From Fodinibius salicampi (GTDB taxonomy: Bacteria; Bacteroidota; Rhodothermia; Balneolales; Balneolaceae): a stretch of DNA of 64,000 nt. This document shows, in pieces, positions 37,255-46,015 of this stretch. The DNA lies in assembly GCF_039545095.1 (NCBI RefSeq), contig NZ_BAABRS010000001.1:186001-250000 (forward strand), given 5' to 3'. Under the pieces are notes generated by a model. It was given only the letters and a program-made list of their open reading frames with translations. It searched no databases and was not told where the DNA came from. Made by a program: the position numbers and the translations under genes. Positions within the stretch are counted from its first letter, which is position 1; each line of letters opens with the position of its first letter.

Positions 37255-37611
37255 ATGAAATGGGCTTTATTCATATTAATTTTTCTTCCTACTGCGTTGC
37301 AAGCCCAGGAATATGAAGTTAAAGATCGATGCATGGGTGGAGGTACCTATGCAATGGTAGTTGAATTTAGCGATCAATACTATGTTGTAGAGACTCCCCA
37401 ATACTTTCAGCATAATTGGGTTATTATAGATTTGATGGGGATTGTACATGGTGGAACCAATCTACTTTATTATGCAAATGCAGGCGGAGCTACCAAAAGT
37501 TTGCAAGTCAGAGTCTTATCTCGAAGACGTTGGAAATATGCTGGTTTAATCGGAGCAAGTTCGGTATGTAAACAGATCACACAGGGAGGGTTTAGACGCT
37601 TTTCTGCTTGA
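37255..37611 (+). CDS. Hypothetical secreted protein, 118 aa
   Basis: A short protein with a signal peptide (MKWALFILIFLPTALQA, cleavage before QEYE). The mature part has a beta-strand look (YAMVVEFSDQYYVVETPQYF, NWVIIDLMGIVHGG), two or three Cys and a basic C-terminal end (LSRRRWKYAG). I do not recognise it. It stands alone between the LacI remnant and the polysaccharide operon. The length and the good signal argue for a real gene, but the C-terminal part is unlike the first half and could be shifted. Confidence 0.45.
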   Translation: MKWALFILIFLPTALQAQEYEVKDRCMGGGTYAMVVEFSDQYYVVETPQYFQHNWVIIDLMGIVHGGTNLLYYANAGGATKSLQVRVLSRRRWKYAGLIGASSVCKQITQGGFRRFSA

Positions 37612-38039
37612 CTATATATTTCTGTGTAAACCTTGGTTGTTAAAGTGAAAGCATGTAAGCCAGAACGTCGATTCATTTTATGGCCGACGGGGTACAGAAC
37701 TATGTGGGGCCTAGCCTGCCTGAAAAAAGCCAATGATTTAGGTTGTAAATAAATCAGATAAAAACCTTATCTTGAAAAAAGGCTTATAGGTTTCTTGACC
37801 CTTTTAAGGGTTCAGTATTTATAATTCCAGACCTTATTAAACCGGTTTTAACATATCAGGAATGGAACTTTTGTTAAGCATTTTGAATTAAAATTTTCAC
37901 ATTTTTGTAAAAATTGTTGTTATTAGTGATGCTGGCATGATTACAAAATGTTGATACGAAGTTCCGAAATCCCACTATTTACATCATAAATATGTGTCTA
38001 CAGAAAGTACTGGTTTAGTCGGGGCATCTCCAATGTAGA
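37612..38039. other. Intergenic stretch upstream of the polysaccharide operon
   Basis: No gene found. A small hairpin GACCCTTTTAAGGGTTC lies at 37797-37813 with no clear T-run. The last 150 bp, AT-rich, should hold the promoter of the operon beginning at 38040; no specific promoter could be assigned. Confidence 0.4.
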
Positions 38040-40169
38040 ATGAGTAAAAAGAATTACATGATCAATCGACGGTTATTTCCTTATTTCTTATTGTTGGTGT
38101 GTTTTGCTATTCCTGTTTCTTTATTTGGCCAATCGGAGAGGAATTCTATGCGTGAGGATAGGGTTCTGCAAGAATTAATAACAGAATTAGATTCTTTACT
38201 ATCAGAAAAATCGCGGCGTATTTCTGATGGAGATACAGATTATTATAAGGAGCTACACAGGTTATTTGCTACAAGAGAGAAAACACTAAAAGATGACTCA
38301 AATCCACGCTTGGATGAAATATCAGCTGAGCAACAACGATTTTATAATGATTATGGGCTGAGCTTTAATTGGAGTTATCTGAATAATATTGAACAGGGAA
38401 TATTTACAGGAGGCGATATTTTTTATAACAAACGCCTCACAACAGGCCTGAAGTGGGATATCCTCGGGAATGGATTATTGGATAACAGAAGCAGGGCTGC
38501 AGAACTGGAGGTGGAAAAAGAAATAGCCGAGAAGCAGTTAATGCAGTCTAATGCAGAAGACAAATATAAAGTACTCTACAAAAAAATTCTGTATCTCTTC
38601 ACCAAAAGTAAATCAGCGTATATTAATGAATATCTTGATGTTGTTTCAGTCAATTTGGAACTACTCCACCGGTTACATTACAAGGATCTGTTATCTTGGC
38701 AGGAAGTACTTAGACTAAGTTCATTAAAGGCACAATTGGAACACAAACTGGACACCTACCGTGCGGTAGAAAAGCAACTTGTAGAAGCAGAGGGTATAGA
38801 AATCCTTTCTAAAAGTACCCCGGAAGTGACGAATTTAGCAGTACCTGATTTAGATATCGAACTGTTTTTGAATTCGGTGCGAAATTTTCATGAAGATATT
38901 CAGCTTAGCGACGATAAGCTTGATAAACTTGATTATAGTTTCTTATCAGATATCTCATTTTCCGTTTCGGCCCAATACAATATATACGATAATTTATATG
39001 ATCGTCCGGAAAATGAAGCCGTGGGAGGTCGGGAATATTTTTCTACAACATTTAATATTTCATTCCCGCTTCCAATAAATATGGGAAGTAAAAAGAAATT
39101 AGCGGAAGCCCGGAAACGCAGAATAGTGCAAGACCAAAAGGAAAAGCGCCGGAATATATCCGATGAGATAACAGATCATTTTTTAGAATATCAACAGCAG
39201 AAACAGCGATACCTGGAGTTATATGAAACGTATTTGATGCGGGAAGAAGAGATCAAAAGCCAGCAAGCGTTAAGAAAGATTGGTAGTCCTGATTTCAGCA
39301 TCCGTAAATTAAGTAATGCGATGATTGACCGCTACGGAGCTGTTTTAGACCTTATTGAAGCCAAACAGCAGCTTTATTTGAAGCTGGTTAATATCGACTC
39401 GTATTTACCGAACGAAGGAATAGAACAGTTCATCTCCGGATCCCAAATTGAAAACTATGAACCTAAGGCGAAAAGAAAAGCAGATCAGTTATATATATGG
39501 TCGTCTTCATTTGCAGAAATAAATAATCAAAAATTATTGCATTATCTCAAAAGAGAGGGTTTTAGTCATCTCTTTTTGTCTGTTGGACCTGATACCTCGT
39601 TATATCGCAAGGCAAAGGCCTTTAACCAGTTAGCCTCAAGACAGGGTATTACAGCCGAAATGCTTATTGGTAACAACCATCTGGTTAATCATGAAAACCG
39701 GGCAAATGAATTTCTTCAACTTGCCAATCGGGCAGAAAGGTTGCAATTTGAGGGTATACATCTGGATGTTGAGCCCCATACTTTCGATGATTGGGATTCC
39801 AACAGGGAAATGTACTTGCGCAGTTATGTAAATATGCTTGAAGCCGTACGGGCGTCGCTGGAGGATACCTCATTAAAGTTAAGCATCTCCATACCCCATT
39901 TTTATGATTCAATAATTTCAGATTTAGTTCAGTATGCCGATACCATTGTAGTAATGGCATATGAAACCACAGATATTAAAGATCTCTTGGATAGAACAGA
40001 AGTGGAGAGAAAAATATTAATGGATCGTTTGGCTATTGCATTGCGACCAACAGATTTTAGTAATCGGCGTGAACTGAATAATTTTGTACGCGAGATAGTC
40101 TCTCAAACTAAATTTCAAACATTTGTTTTGCACGACTATGATGCGTTAAAAGAACTAGAGGTGAAGTAG
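38040..40169 (+). CDS. TolC-like outer-membrane protein fused to GH18-like domain
   Basis: A 709-residue protein with a signal peptide (hydrophobic to about 28, ending SLFGQ). Residues about 100-470 are long amphipathic helices with two strand-like insertions (YGLSFNWSYL, FSTTFNISFPLPIN), the build of TolC-type outer-membrane factors. From about 480 to 709 lies an alpha/beta-barrel-like domain with FEGIHLDVE at 570-578. This fits the GH18 signature pattern, with Glu578 in the general-acid position but Glu571 and His574 in place of two acidic residues. DTIVVMAYE (Met639, Tyr641) matches the late GH18 strand. An export channel carrying its own periplasmic or surface glycan-processing domain is inferred. 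The stop directly abuts the next gene's ATG. Confidence 0.7.
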   Translation: MSKKNYMINRRLFPYFLLLVCFAIPVSLFGQSERNSMREDRVLQELITELDSLLSEKSRRISDGDTDYYKELHRLFATREKTLKDDSNPRLDEISAEQQRFYNDYGLSFNWSYLNNIEQGIFTGGDIFYNKRLTTGLKWDILGNGLLDNRSRAAELEVEKEIAEKQLMQSNAEDKYKVLYKKILYLFTKSKSAYINEYLDVVSVNLELLHRLHYKDLLSWQEVLRLSSLKAQLEHKLDTYRAVEKQLVEAEGIEILSKSTPEVTNLAVPDLDIELFLNSVRNFHEDIQLSDDKLDKLDYSFLSDISFSVSAQYNIYDNLYDRPENEAVGGREYFSTTFNISFPLPINMGSKKKLAEARKRRIVQDQKEKRRNISDEITDHFLEYQQQKQRYLELYETYLMREEEIKSQQALRKIGSPDFSIRKLSNAMIDRYGAVLDLIEAKQQLYLKLVNIDSYLPNEGIEQFISGSQIENYEPKAKRKADQLYIWSSSFAEINNQKLLHYLKREGFSHLFLSVGPDTSLYRKAKAFNQLASRQGITAEMLIGNNHLVNHENRANEFLQLANRAERLQFEGIHLDVEPHTFDDWDSNREMYLRSYVNMLEAVRASLEDTSLKLSISIPHFYDSIISDLVQYADTIVVMAYETTDIKDLLDRTEVERKILMDRLAIALRPTDFSNRRELNNFVREIVSQTKFQTFVLHDYDALKELEVK

Positions 40170-41252
40170 ATGAAAAGTGAATATTTTAAAAAGGGAAGTC
40201 AGCCCTCTAACATCAGAGGCACCCGGGAGAAAAAGCAGCCCCAGAGTAAAAATTGGGATAAAATAATCTATCTTTCGTTTGTTGCGGTAATACTTCTTGC
40301 CATACTATATGTCGTTTTCTTTAATACTTTCTTCGTAATGGGACAAGGAGTGGTCGTTTCGGAGAATGTTGACATTAAAGCACCTAGTGATATAAGCATA
40401 GAAAATTATTTTAAAAAGCATGGTGAGGAGGTACAAAGAGGGGATTCTCTTTTTTCTTACACAACAATGGATTGGACAAAAAGGGTTGAAAAAGGTGTTG
40501 AGCTGAGAGAAAAGATCAGTGAGCTTGAAAGCGAACGGAGTGATATAGAAGATGAAATTTATCTGAAGAATCGGGTAATACAGCTTTCTGAAAGCAGAGT
40601 TGACTTTTATGAGGAAAACCAAGCGGAGATCCGGCAGAAAGTAGAGCTTGATTTAGTACCGAGTACTGAATTGTCTGCGGTAGAGCGGGATTTATTTGAG
40701 GAACGTACCCGGCTTGAGGAGATGGAAACAGAATTAACGGTATTATACAATCAAAAGAATCGCCTGAACCGGCGCATTAGCGAATTGCAGGATGATCTCC
40801 GGAAGGGAGTTGCTGATCAGCTTGTGCAGGTATTTAATTCGCCGGTAAAAGGTACGGTAACAGAAATTTATGAATCAAATAGCAAACAAATATTTAGGTC
40901 AGATCGGGTGATGAGAATTAAGCCTGAAGAATCTGAAGCTTATATCATGTCCTTCTTCCCACGAGATGATGTTAAGCACCTGGAGACAGGAATGGTACTT
41001 TCAATTGAATTTGACAACGGCGTAGAAAGTGAAGGAGCGATCAGGGATATATACGATGCCCGGGAAAATATTGTTGAACATTTTGAACAGACCGGGAATT
41101 TAATCCTTGAAAATGTAATTGTTGAGTTGGTTCCTATTGATAGTGGTGCCGCCCAGCAGTGGTCAGAATTCAATAGGATGGGGCTAGAGGCTTCCCGTAC
41201 AAAGTATGGGATTTTAGGGCTGGATAAAGAGGACGTAGATATACGCCAATAG
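40170..41252 (+). CDS. HlyD-type membrane fusion protein
   Basis: A 360-residue inner-membrane protein. A basic N-terminus (about 1-30) is followed by one membrane helix (about 33-55). Then comes a half biotinyl-lipoyl barrel (VVSENVDIKAPSDISIENYF), a long coiled coil (about 100-215), the second barrel half (FNSPVKGTVTEIYESNSKQI) and a beta-rich end. This is the adaptor layout of HlyD/EmrA and of polysaccharide co-secretion proteins such as Alg44's C-terminal half. It begins at the base after the TolC-like gene's stop, so the two are tightly coupled. It should bridge the synthase in the inner membrane to that channel. Confidence 0.82.
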   Translation: MKSEYFKKGSQPSNIRGTREKKQPQSKNWDKIIYLSFVAVILLAILYVVFFNTFFVMGQGVVVSENVDIKAPSDISIENYFKKHGEEVQRGDSLFSYTTMDWTKRVEKGVELREKISELESERSDIEDEIYLKNRVIQLSESRVDFYEENQAEIRQKVELDLVPSTELSAVERDLFEERTRLEEMETELTVLYNQKNRLNRRISELQDDLRKGVADQLVQVFNSPVKGTVTEIYESNSKQIFRSDRVMRIKPEESEAYIMSFFPRDDVKHLETGMVLSIEFDNGVESEGAIRDIYDARENIVEHFEQTGNLILENVIVELVPIDSGAAQQWSEFNRMGLEASRTKYGILGLDKEDVDIRQ

Positions 41253-41287
41253 AGTTTATTTAACTAACTTTTTATGAATTTGATACT

Positions 41288-41620
41288 ATGATAAAGAATA
41301 GTCAGGATCAAGAATTAGTGCATGATGATCTTACCTTTTTAAAAGTGGATCCGCTTGAGTCATTTGATATGAAATGGCTGGAAAACGGCAAGGTGGATGC
41401 CATTATTATTGAATATCGAAAAGCCCTGAGTGTATTGGAGTTTATCAACGATATTAGGTCTCATAACAACAAGGAAGTGTACCTGATGCCGGTTTTTCTC
41501 TATAAAATTCATGGGGAGACAGATCCTGCGGTTTCTCAGCTGGCAGATGGCGAGATTACGAATCTGTCGAATCTCAATCCGCTAGCTGATATAGCAAAAA
41601 AAATTAAGAGTCGGTTTTAG
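41288..41620 (+). CDS. Small degenerate receiver-like protein
   Basis: A 110-residue protein whose pattern follows a CheY-like fold: strand LTFLKVDP, strand VDAIIIEYRK, helix LEFINDIRSHNNKEV, strand YLMPVFLYK. The usual phospho-acceptor position is occupied by Glu/Tyr (IIIEYR) rather than Asp, and the conserved Lys near the end is not clear. If it is a receiver it is probably not phosphorylated in the standard way. It lies between the HlyD-type gene (35 bp) and the full response regulator (33 bp), so a signalling or scaffold role in the operon is likely. Fold assignment is tentative. Confidence 0.5.
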   Translation: MIKNSQDQELVHDDLTFLKVDPLESFDMKWLENGKVDAIIIEYRKALSVLEFINDIRSHNNKEVYLMPVFLYKIHGETDPAVSQLADGEITNLSNLNPLADIAKKIKSRF

Positions 41621-41653
41621 AAAAAGTAAAGGACATTATTGTAATTAACGCTT

Positions 41654-43093
41654 ATGGAACTGAATTGTATAATAGTTGAGGATGATCCCACTTTTCGTGT
41701 TGTTCTAAAAAAGAATGTGGAAAGTAAGTCCTCTTTAAATCTCATTGGAGTCGCTGAAAATGGAAAAGAGGCGATTAAGCTTATAAATCGGAAATCGGTT
41801 GACTTGGTTTTTCTGGATATTAACCTGCCGGATATGACCGGATTTGATGTCATTGATCTCGCCAAAGATCTGGATCCCAGCAAAGTTATTATAATAAGCG
41901 GGAGTAAAGAAGACGGTATAAAAGCATTTGACTATGGTATTACCGATTATATCGTTAAGCCGTTTGAAGAAGGACGCTTTGATGAGGCATTAGGCAGGTA
42001 TATCAGGGATGTGGGGAGGAGTCAGAAATCTGCTTCTTTTGTTGACCGAATGATTGAAAAATCATTAGAATATATATATACAAGGCAAATACGGGATTAT
42101 AAACCCCTCTCTTTTAGAAATGCAAAGCTGGGATACATTTATCCCATGTTGACTGCTAATTTTGACTTTGAACGGGAAGATCAGGTCCCAAAAATTCTGG
42201 ATATCGCTGTTAAGGAGGGGTTCCTGACATCAGAATATTATGACAGTTTTTATACTTGCAATCACTGTAGTAATAGCTATCTTCACTTCCGGGAAAGTTG
42301 CCCTAACTGTCATTCTACAAACATTGAATCCGAAGACCAGATTCATCACTTTTCCTGCGCCTACATGGGGCCCCGATCTGATTTTGAATCAAATCCAGGC
42401 TCCAGGGACCTGATTTGTCCTAAATGTGATAAATCACTTACACATATTGGCGTTGATTATGACAAGCCCTCTGAAATATTCGAGTGTAACCAGTGTAATG
42501 AGATGTTCCAGGATCCTTTGGTAAAAGCAAAATGTAGGAACTGTAATTCAGATATTAAGGTAGAAAACCTGGTCAAAAAGAAATTAATGTCTTATCAATT
42601 GACGAGTCTTGGTGAGGATGCTGCCAAAGGCAAGATTGCAGTTGATGTGGGCGAATTGGATAACATGCTTGATGTTATCGACAAAACCTATTTTAAACGT
42701 TCTTTATCTAAAGAAATAGAGCGCAAAAAGGAAGCTAACTTCGAAAGTACTATCGCTTCTATCTATTTGGAAAATATCTCAGAGTTATATGATCAGTTAG
42801 GGGACCAAAGAAGTAAAAACTTTGTCCGAGAGTTATATGAAGTCGCCCTGAATGAGGTAAATCGTTCTGATGAAGTAATTTTTAAAAATATGGTTACTCT
42901 GTGGTTACTTATTACGGAGAACAACGTACAGGAGGCGGATTCAATGACTGGAAAGGTCATGAAGCGGATAAAAGAGTTGGTGGATGATAATAATCCAAAC
43001 TTTACGCTTAAAATTTCTAAAAATTTACAACCGGTTGAAGCCGATAAAAGTGCGGATGAGCAACTCAGACAATTGGATATCGATAAAGATTAA
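41654..43093 (+). CDS. Response regulator with zinc-ribbon (TackOD1-like) and GGDEF-like regions
   Basis: A 479-residue protein. Residues 1-120 are a good receiver: EDD acidic pocket, phospho-acceptor Asp55 (FLDINLP), Lys in YIVKPFE. The middle (about 195-310) has several CxxC pairs: CNHC, CPNC, CPKC, CNQC and CRNC, with IHHFSCAYMGPRSDF and HIGVDYDKP between them. This resembles the 'Thaumarchaeal output domain' zinc-binding module. The C-terminal part (about 350-460) has the strand/helix order of a GGDEF domain (SIYLENISELYDQLGDQRSK ... RSDEVIFKNMVTLWLLI) but no GG[D/E]EF active site, so no cyclase activity is expected. It probably regulates the downstream GT2 synthase. Confidence 0.72.
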   Translation: MELNCIIVEDDPTFRVVLKKNVESKSSLNLIGVAENGKEAIKLINRKSVDLVFLDINLPDMTGFDVIDLAKDLDPSKVIIISGSKEDGIKAFDYGITDYIVKPFEEGRFDEALGRYIRDVGRSQKSASFVDRMIEKSLEYIYTRQIRDYKPLSFRNAKLGYIYPMLTANFDFEREDQVPKILDIAVKEGFLTSEYYDSFYTCNHCSNSYLHFRESCPNCHSTNIESEDQIHHFSCAYMGPRSDFESNPGSRDLICPKCDKSLTHIGVDYDKPSEIFECNQCNEMFQDPLVKAKCRNCNSDIKVENLVKKKLMSYQLTSLGEDAAKGKIAVDVGELDNMLDVIDKTYFKRSLSKEIERKKEANFESTIASIYLENISELYDQLGDQRSKNFVRELYEVALNEVNRSDEVIFKNMVTLWLLITENNVQEADSMTGKVMKRIKELVDDNNPNFTLKISKNLQPVEADKSADEQLRQLDIDKD

Positions 43094-43121
43094 GCCTTAC
43101 TAACACATATATAAATTATAA

Positions 43122-44444
43122 ATGGCTGATTTTTTCCAATTTTGGACTAACCAGGGAATAGACGGATTCCTGAAGATTTTTTGGTTTTATTTTATTTTGG
43201 AATTTCCCCGTTATGTACTTTTAGCATATATCTTTTTGATTATCCACAAGATTAAGACTCATTTTAACAAAGAAAATTATGAGGATGCCAAGAGGCAATT
43301 GTGGAATGAGCATCCTCTAATTTCAATTATTGTACCAGGCAAAGACGAAGGTAAAAACTACTATAAACTGGTACGAACACTTGAGGAACAGACCTACGAC
43401 CATTTCGAGATTATTATCATTGACGATGGCTCTGAAGACGATTCTGAATTGATTGGTAGAGACCTTGAACGCAATGGGAAAATTGATCTGTTCTTAAGGA
43501 ATGAAACCAGGGGAGGGAAAGCTTCTGCTGCCAACTTAGCCCTTCGGTACGCAACCGGAAAGTATGTTGTACATTTGGATGCAGATAGTTCCTTTAATCG
43601 GGATGCAATAGAAGAAATTTTAGTTCCCTTTTATGAGGAGGAAAAGGTAGGGGCAGTGGGAGGTGCCATTGAAGCAAAAAATGGGGGACAGAACTTAGCT
43701 ACTACTTTTCAGGCTATTGAATACTTCAATATCTTTACGACAGGGCGTATGATTGCGGATTCACTTGGAATCCTGAGGATTGTATCCGGTGCCTTTGGGG
43801 CCTTTCGGCGCGATTTATTAGTGGAGCTGGGGGGATGGGATGTCGGCCCCGGGTTGGATGGGGACCTTACTCTGAAGATTAGGAAAAAAGGCTATAGGAT
43901 AACATATACCCATCTGGCTATTTGCCTGACCAATGTCCCGACATCTTTTACCAAATTGGCCAAGCAGCGTATTAGATGGAGCCGGTCGCTCATTCGGTTT
44001 CGATTTAGGAAACATCGGGATCTACTTTTTCCCACAGATAATTTTAGCCTGAGTAACTTTTTTGCTGTAGTTGAAAATGTATTTTTTAATTTTATTCTCA
44101 ACCTTCTTTGGTGGGCATATTTGATATTTCTTGCCCTGTATTTTAAAGCAGAATTTGGCTACCTGATTATTGGAGGAACATTTTTATATAGCATATCCAA
44201 AATAATTGAATTTGGAGCGATTATAGCACTTTCAGCCAATAAAAGTGATAAAGCTAAATATATTTCATATTTGCCGGGGATGACTTTTTATGTGGGGTTA
44301 TTTTTGAGAGGGGTAAGAACCTATGCGTATATCAGGGAACTATTTTTCTACGACTCCTATAAAGATGCATGGAATCCAAATAAAACATCCAGAGCCGCCA
44401 GAAAACTGGAGGATAAAATTAAAAAGGTGTTTCAGGGCAATTAA
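43122..44444 (+). CDS. Processive GT2 polysaccharide synthase (BcsA/HAS-like)
   Basis: A 440-residue membrane glycosyltransferase. One N-terminal helix (about 18-42) is followed by a GT-A domain with the synthase motifs in order: Asp101-Asp102-Gly103, Asp153-Ala-Asp155, the acceptor-site Asp246-Gly-Asp248 (usually TED), and Gln282-Arg-Ile-Arg-Trp286 (QxxRW). About four more helices lie in the C-terminal third. There is no PilZ domain. It resembles hyaluronan, PNAG and cellulose-type synthases that extend and extrude a beta-linked polymer. The sugar cannot be predicted. It follows the response regulator by 28 bp and supplies the polymer for the HlyD/TolC-like path upstream. Confidence 0.88.
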   Translation: MADFFQFWTNQGIDGFLKIFWFYFILEFPRYVLLAYIFLIIHKIKTHFNKENYEDAKRQLWNEHPLISIIVPGKDEGKNYYKLVRTLEEQTYDHFEIIIIDDGSEDDSELIGRDLERNGKIDLFLRNETRGGKASAANLALRYATGKYVVHLDADSSFNRDAIEEILVPFYEEEKVGAVGGAIEAKNGGQNLATTFQAIEYFNIFTTGRMIADSLGILRIVSGAFGAFRRDLLVELGGWDVGPGLDGDLTLKIRKKGYRITYTHLAICLTNVPTSFTKLAKQRIRWSRSLIRFRFRKHRDLLFPTDNFSLSNFFAVVENVFFNFILNLLWWAYLIFLALYFKAEFGYLIIGGTFLYSISKIIEFGAIIALSANKSDKAKYISYLPGMTFYVGLFLRGVRTYAYIRELFFYDSYKDAWNPNKTSRAARKLEDKIKKVFQGN

Positions 44445-44536
44445 GAAAGCTTAATTAGGATTCTTTGCCATTTAGATTTATTATTTAAACTAATAAAATA
44501 TCATCTTATTCAGGTTGGCTTAAAAACAATACTACT

Positions 44537-45817
44537 ATGTCTTCTTATCCCCAAATAGCTATACATATTACTGTGGTTGCGCTGGTATTAGCGTTGACCA
44601 GCTGTGACTTTTTATCAGCTGATGGCAATTCTCCCTATGTAGAGCCAGAGTTTTCAGTAACTAATGACGTTACCAATCGATTAACGCTTTATGATGATAC
44701 CGGGAGTAGCGAAAGTAAAGCTAAACCTTCGAGAGGTATAGAATCGGAGCTAAGTGTTGCGGCTACAGTTAGACCTCCTGTGGTAAATACTGAGGCAACA
44801 AGAGCCAGTCACCTCGATTATGATGGAGAGTATATTCATGTAGGATATAAGACCTATGGAGAGAAATATGGTGGTGGCGTAGATATCTTCTCCGCCGATG
44901 GTGACTTAGAAGTATCCAATCGTTCGTTTCAGGGAAATGACTTTGATGTTCAGGAAGTAGTATATGATAATGGGGAAAATGCAATTTATATAGCGGGTGC
45001 TGTAAAAGGTAAAATCACAGGTGATTTTAAAGCACAGCTCTTGAAACTGGATGGAGAATCAGCAGAAGTGATGGAAAGCATTAGTACCGAAGGAAACTTG
45101 GTAAAAAGTATAGACCGGACTGATAACTATATCTATGCCGTATCAGATCAAAACCATATGTATAGATTTGCAAAAGATCTGGATGCTTGGGAATTGTTGC
45201 CAGAGTCTGCGTCTGAAAATGTTAACAACTATCGTTCAATATGGACTGGAATTCCGAATGAAATTTTTACCCTGGACCAGTTGGGAACGGTAAGAAGGGT
45301 AAATCATAATTACAATGGGTTTAGAATTACTCAGAATCTAATTGGCAATAACGGACAGAGCGAAGATCCTCGTTTCCAGGAGGGAACCATTGCCCGTCTC
45401 TCTTCTTTTACTCACACAAATGGTCGTAACTATGTTTTGGCGGCCTTGAACGAATTTGGATTTACGGTGCTGGATACGGAAGGGGCGGTTAAGTGGAATA
45501 GTAAAATGGATTCCGAATCAATTGAAGTTCAAAACAGGCATTATACTTCTGTAACAACATTTGAGCCATCAGGCCCATCCGGAAAAAATAATACCTATGT
45601 ATATGCTGGTGGAAGTGATGAAACCGGGAACTATATCGATATCTTTGAGGTGCCCAATGGATTTAACGGTAGAGGTTTGACGTTGGTTAATAGTCACAAC
45701 TTAGATGAATTTTCTGAGATTAATTCAAGTGGTCAGGTTAATCATATTGTTGCAACCCAGAGTCGATTATATGTTGCTAAAGGATCAGATGGTCTCGTTA
45801 TATTTGATTTAGAATAA
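44537..45817 (+). CDS. Beta-propeller (LVIVD-like) lipoprotein
   Basis: A 426-residue lipoprotein (signal ending LALTSCDF, Cys near 23). The mature protein has repeated strands of the type YIHVGYKTYG, IYIAGAVKG, YIYAVSDQNHMYRF, and a final LYVAKGSDGLVIFDLE, which fits LVIVD or similar propeller repeats. It would sit on the outer membrane or cell surface. It follows the GT2 synthase by 92 bp and is closed by a strong terminator, so it is probably the last gene of the polysaccharide operon. A role in polymer binding or in anchoring is inference. Confidence 0.7.
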   Translation: MSSYPQIAIHITVVALVLALTSCDFLSADGNSPYVEPEFSVTNDVTNRLTLYDDTGSSESKAKPSRGIESELSVAATVRPPVVNTEATRASHLDYDGEYIHVGYKTYGEKYGGGVDIFSADGDLEVSNRSFQGNDFDVQEVVYDNGENAIYIAGAVKGKITGDFKAQLLKLDGESAEVMESISTEGNLVKSIDRTDNYIYAVSDQNHMYRFAKDLDAWELLPESASENVNNYRSIWTGIPNEIFTLDQLGTVRRVNHNYNGFRITQNLIGNNGQSEDPRFQEGTIARLSSFTHTNGRNYVLAALNEFGFTVLDTEGAVKWNSKMDSESIEVQNRHYTSVTTFEPSGPSGKNNTYVYAGGSDETGNYIDIFEVPNGFNGRGLTLVNSHNLDEFSEINSSGQVNHIVATQSRLYVAKGSDGLVIFDLE

Positions 45818-45880
45818 AAAAACTTTGTGTGGGTATTACTCTGGTTTAATCCCACATCAATCGGTTATTACAATTTGTGC

Positions 45881-45928
45881 GTGCTATAGCATCAAGATGA
45901 TTTCTATGTTATAGCACTTTTTATTTTT
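45881..45928 (+). terminator. Rho-independent terminator closing the polysaccharide operon
   Basis: Stem GTGCTATAGCAT (45881-45892) / ATGTTATAGCAC (45906-45917), then TTTTTATTTTT. A second, weaker stem TGTGGG / CCCACA lies just upstream (about 45828-45856), without a T-run. Confidence 0.88.
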
Positions 45929-46015
45929 GGACTAAAATTGTCGCTTCCCACAATTTAATTTATTTTAGCGGGTTAACATCTGTTTAGATCCTAATAACTG
46001 AAAATGTAATACTTT

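Noticed and set aside
37797-37813. Small hairpin as a terminator of the hypothetical gene at 37255
   Set aside because: Short stem, no T-run, and about 185 bp from the stop codon.
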